DNA from: Tetranychus cinnabarinus
Lineage: Eukaryota; Arthropoda; Arachnida; Trombidiformes; Tetranychidae
Assembly (NCBI GenBank): GCA_022266195.1
Contig: WHVY01000002.1
Location: forward strand, 4,107,001 to 4,171,000
Reading direction: 5' to 3'
Length of the DNA stretch: 64,000 nucleotides
A program made the position numbers and the translations under genes. Below, in pieces: positions 61,718 through 64,000 of this stretch. How positions within the stretch are numbered: position 1 is the stretch's first letter; the number at the start of each line of letters is the position of its first letter. The notes beneath the pieces are model-generated. The model was not told where the DNA came from. It worked only from the letters and a program-made list of their open reading frames with translations, and searched no databases.

Positions 61718-63586
61718 TGGAACATGTTAAAGCTAAATTGTGATGATATTTATTTGTAACAATACAATTAAGACTGCCTTATGAACAAAAAGTGAACCTT
61801 CAGCTATCATCGTTATCATCCTCATCTTCTTCATGAAGATCGTAAACATCATTTATTATTATAATAATAATCATCATCATCTACCAGTTAGTGTTAAATG
61901 TTTGGAATCTATTGTTATCAGTGATAACAAGAGTAAATACAACGAACATCCGATGAATCAATAAACGGGAAAATGCCAAGTTACATCATCAAATGAACAT
62001 TCAAATCATGAAAACTGAACCAATTGTGGGATTACATTCATCAAGGAAAAGATAATACTTGAAGAGAACCAAAATCATCAAATGAAATTTTTTTACAGGT
62101 AACACTTTTCCAGCAATAAAGACTGTTTTTGCGTATTTATTCAGGACAAGTTGCCTAATTAAATCAGCTTGAAAACCATTGCAAAATTTTCCAGTTAATT
62201 ATATCTAACTAAGCATATTCTGATATTTTTGTCGAATCATTATCACCATTTCTATTAATCAAATCAAGGTGATTTATCAAAACATTATCAATATAAATTG
62301 CCACTTTTCGCGGTAAAACTGATCAAAATATTTCACTTGCACTGGGCAAGACAGCCTTAAATGACCCTCGATCTCTTGACTTTTGATGAAACCCAAGTGA
62401 TTAAATAAAAGAGTAAAATGTAGTAATTAAATCGCAACAATTTTCCTACCTGTAACACCTACTACTAATTTTACCTTTTTTATATTCATCAATTGTCATG
62501 ATTAATTTACCTTGGAAAGTCCTTTAACGAATGAACTTGTTCCAATTGATGAAAGTTTCATCATGAAACTGTTTTTTTTTGTAAATTGAATAAAAGATTT
62601 GTCAATTAAACTTAACCAAGTCAATTTGTCGATTCGAGCTAATAATCTCTAACAATTATACCAACCGTATTGTAAACAATCAAACAATCAGTAGGCTTAA
62701 TCATTTCTGAATCGATAGAAATTTGTTTTAACAGTTTCTCTCCAATCGTTACATTTACACTCTTTCAATAATTTCAGATTTACCGTCAAAACTGATTCTC
62801 ATAAACTCAACATTGACCATGAAACCTAAATAGGAGAAACAGAAGAACCTTTAATTAAGATGAATCTTTTTCTTCGTGAAACGCAATTCCAAACCAATCA
62901 AATTACGAAGTAAACAAATTATTTGGTTCCGTGTCAATTTATGAATGTAATTTCCAGGATTGCCAGAGACAGACTATTTTGTGTTGAATTAGTTTCCTTG
63001 CCATTCAATTGCTTAACGCTGGTTCTTCAACTTTAACGATGTGACAAAATTCATCGACTTTAACCAAAACTATCTGATTATACATGCATTCAATTTAATT
63101 GTGTTTCACTCAATTTAAAGTAATGATACTGGATAGAAAAAGAAACATTACTCTTTAATGAACGCGTCAACGGCACCATTTTGGAAGTTTTACAAAAAAG
63201 CAGTTCAAACGGCCTAATCTATTGTCAACTGAAATCTATTTTATTGCTAACAAACAACCATCAGGACAATAATCAGCTTACTGATTGAATAGTCGTTGAA
63301 CTTAGTTGTCCGTCTTCTGTTCTTTCCTAATGCTTGTCATTGATCCCGATTCCATCAGATATTTCTCAATCTGGGTAAACAGGATTTCGTAAACTCTGAG
63401 ATTTCTATTATTCAAGTGTTTGAATAGAGTAGAGTTGAATGATTAAATCTTCATTTTAAATTAATTTATTGAACACAAAACTGAAAAAAGAAAGAATCCA
63501 ATCTTCGATTAACTAGTCTATCCAAAATTACCAGAATTATTCAATAATAATCTTTGTACATCAAGTAAGAAAATCCAAATTCTTGA
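61718..63586. other. Convergent intergenic region, REEP copy B to FAS copy B
   Basis: Inverted copy of 22728-24603, with only small differences. The TTGTTATC-ACT-GATAACAA repeat is kept near 61912-61930. No coding frame is supported. Confidence 0.55.
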
Positions 63587-64000
63587 TCACGGCATAATCT
63601 TTTCAATTTCAGCAGCTACTTCCCGAGCGTAAACTTTGAGTACATCAAAATGAGTTGCATTGAACATGACTGTTTTCAAAGCACCTTTGATAATCTGTTT
63701 GAAAAAATCAAGAAAAAGAGAAACAAATTAGATTATTGAATAAAATTCGCTCATAATTAATGGTTAAATTTACCTTAGGGAGACCTTCATTAACAAGTGA
63801 ACTTGTACCGCTCGATACAACTGCTTTATTTATAACTTGAATAAACAAAGCATCGCCATCAAATGTCCCTAAATCCTCCATTGATCCAAGATAATAAGTT
63901 CTGTCAATCATTCCGGCAGCATTGTCAATCAACGAATCAGTGGGACCATTCATTCCAGCATCAATCAGGGTTTGTGTGACAACTTCTTGATACATGAACT
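63587..64000 (-). CDS. FASN: Second fatty-acid-synthase-like gene, last two exons (partial)
   Basis: The last exon 63587-63694 (TGA at 63587-63589) and part of the previous exon, 63774 to the window edge, match the thioesterase end of the first FAS-like gene (MYQEVVTQTLIDAGM; GMIDRTYYLGSMEDLG). Frame and splice sites are intact, so this looks like a live paralogue whose 5' part lies beyond the right edge. The C-terminal His of the thioesterase triad is likely the one in FNATHFDVL. Whether its MAT, DH and ER are also degraded cannot be seen here. Confidence 0.85.

Larger units (their letters stand above)
60588..64000 (-). repeat. Large inverted duplication, right arm (continues past right edge)
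   Basis: Reverse complement of 22319-25722; see the left arm. It contains an intact REEP gene (+) and the 3' part of a second FAS-like gene (-), which are convergent as in the left arm. Confidence 0.93.

Noticed and set aside
1..64000. CRISPR arrays, bacterial operons, tRNA or rRNA genes
   Set aside because: None seen by eye. Spliced genes show the DNA is nuclear eukaryotic, though short RNA genes cannot be excluded without a covariance-model search.

Overview
This is eukaryotic nuclear DNA. It is AT-rich, its genes have GT-AG introns from tens of bases to several kb, and low-complexity Asn/Gln tracts sit inside coding exons. The recognisable proteins are animal ones: a type I fatty acid synthase, LYST, the KDM3 N-terminal region, KDM8/JMJD5, a REEP and a zyxin-type LIM protein. 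The claudin-like exon at the left edge has the flavour of arthropod homologues. My best guess is an arthropod, possibly a mite, but the taxon is inferred from gene flavour and not proven.

Layout. Positions 75-384 (-) hold exon 1 of a claudin-like four-span membrane protein that runs off the left edge. Positions 1824-7816 (-) hold a five-exon LYST/mauve-type BEACH-WD40 gene. It is about half the usual length and carries an EHD-type EH-domain remnant fused in frame at its N-terminus. Positions 8.6-13.4 kb hold a small membrane-protein gene followed by a long foldback element with ~1.8 kb arms. Positions 14548-22727 (+) hold a complete seven-exon fatty-acid-synthase-like gene of 2366 aa, with sound KS, KR, ACP and TE motifs but damaged MAT, DH and ER. 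It converges on a REEP gene (24604-25620, -). Positions 25778-28049 (-) hold a triple-LIM zyxin/LPP-like gene whose intron 1 contains a Helentron-like insertion. Positions 29248-47582 (-) hold the N-terminal exons of a KDM3/JMJD1C-like gene with no zinc-finger/JmjC part after them; its first intron holds an intronless KDM8/JMJD5 gene (43729-45192, -). A small unknown ORF lies at 50498-50812 (-). From 51.3 to 60.3 kb the DNA is a mosaic of duplications: more copies of the small membrane-protein gene, a second diverged foldback element, and broken copies of the fatty-acid-synthase last exon and of the LIM gene. Positions 60588-64000 are a nearly identical inverted copy of 22319-25722, with a second REEP gene and the 3' end of a second fatty acid synthase that continues past the right edge.

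The three themes are a large recent inverted duplication around an axis near 43.15 kb, a foldback family whose outer arms carry a ~90-residue membrane-protein gene, and several genes with altered domain architecture: EH-LYST, KDM3 without JmjC in splice phase with LIM exons, and an FAS with selectively lost active sites. Gene models are hand-spliced from codon phase and GT-AG sites; none is supported by transcripts here.
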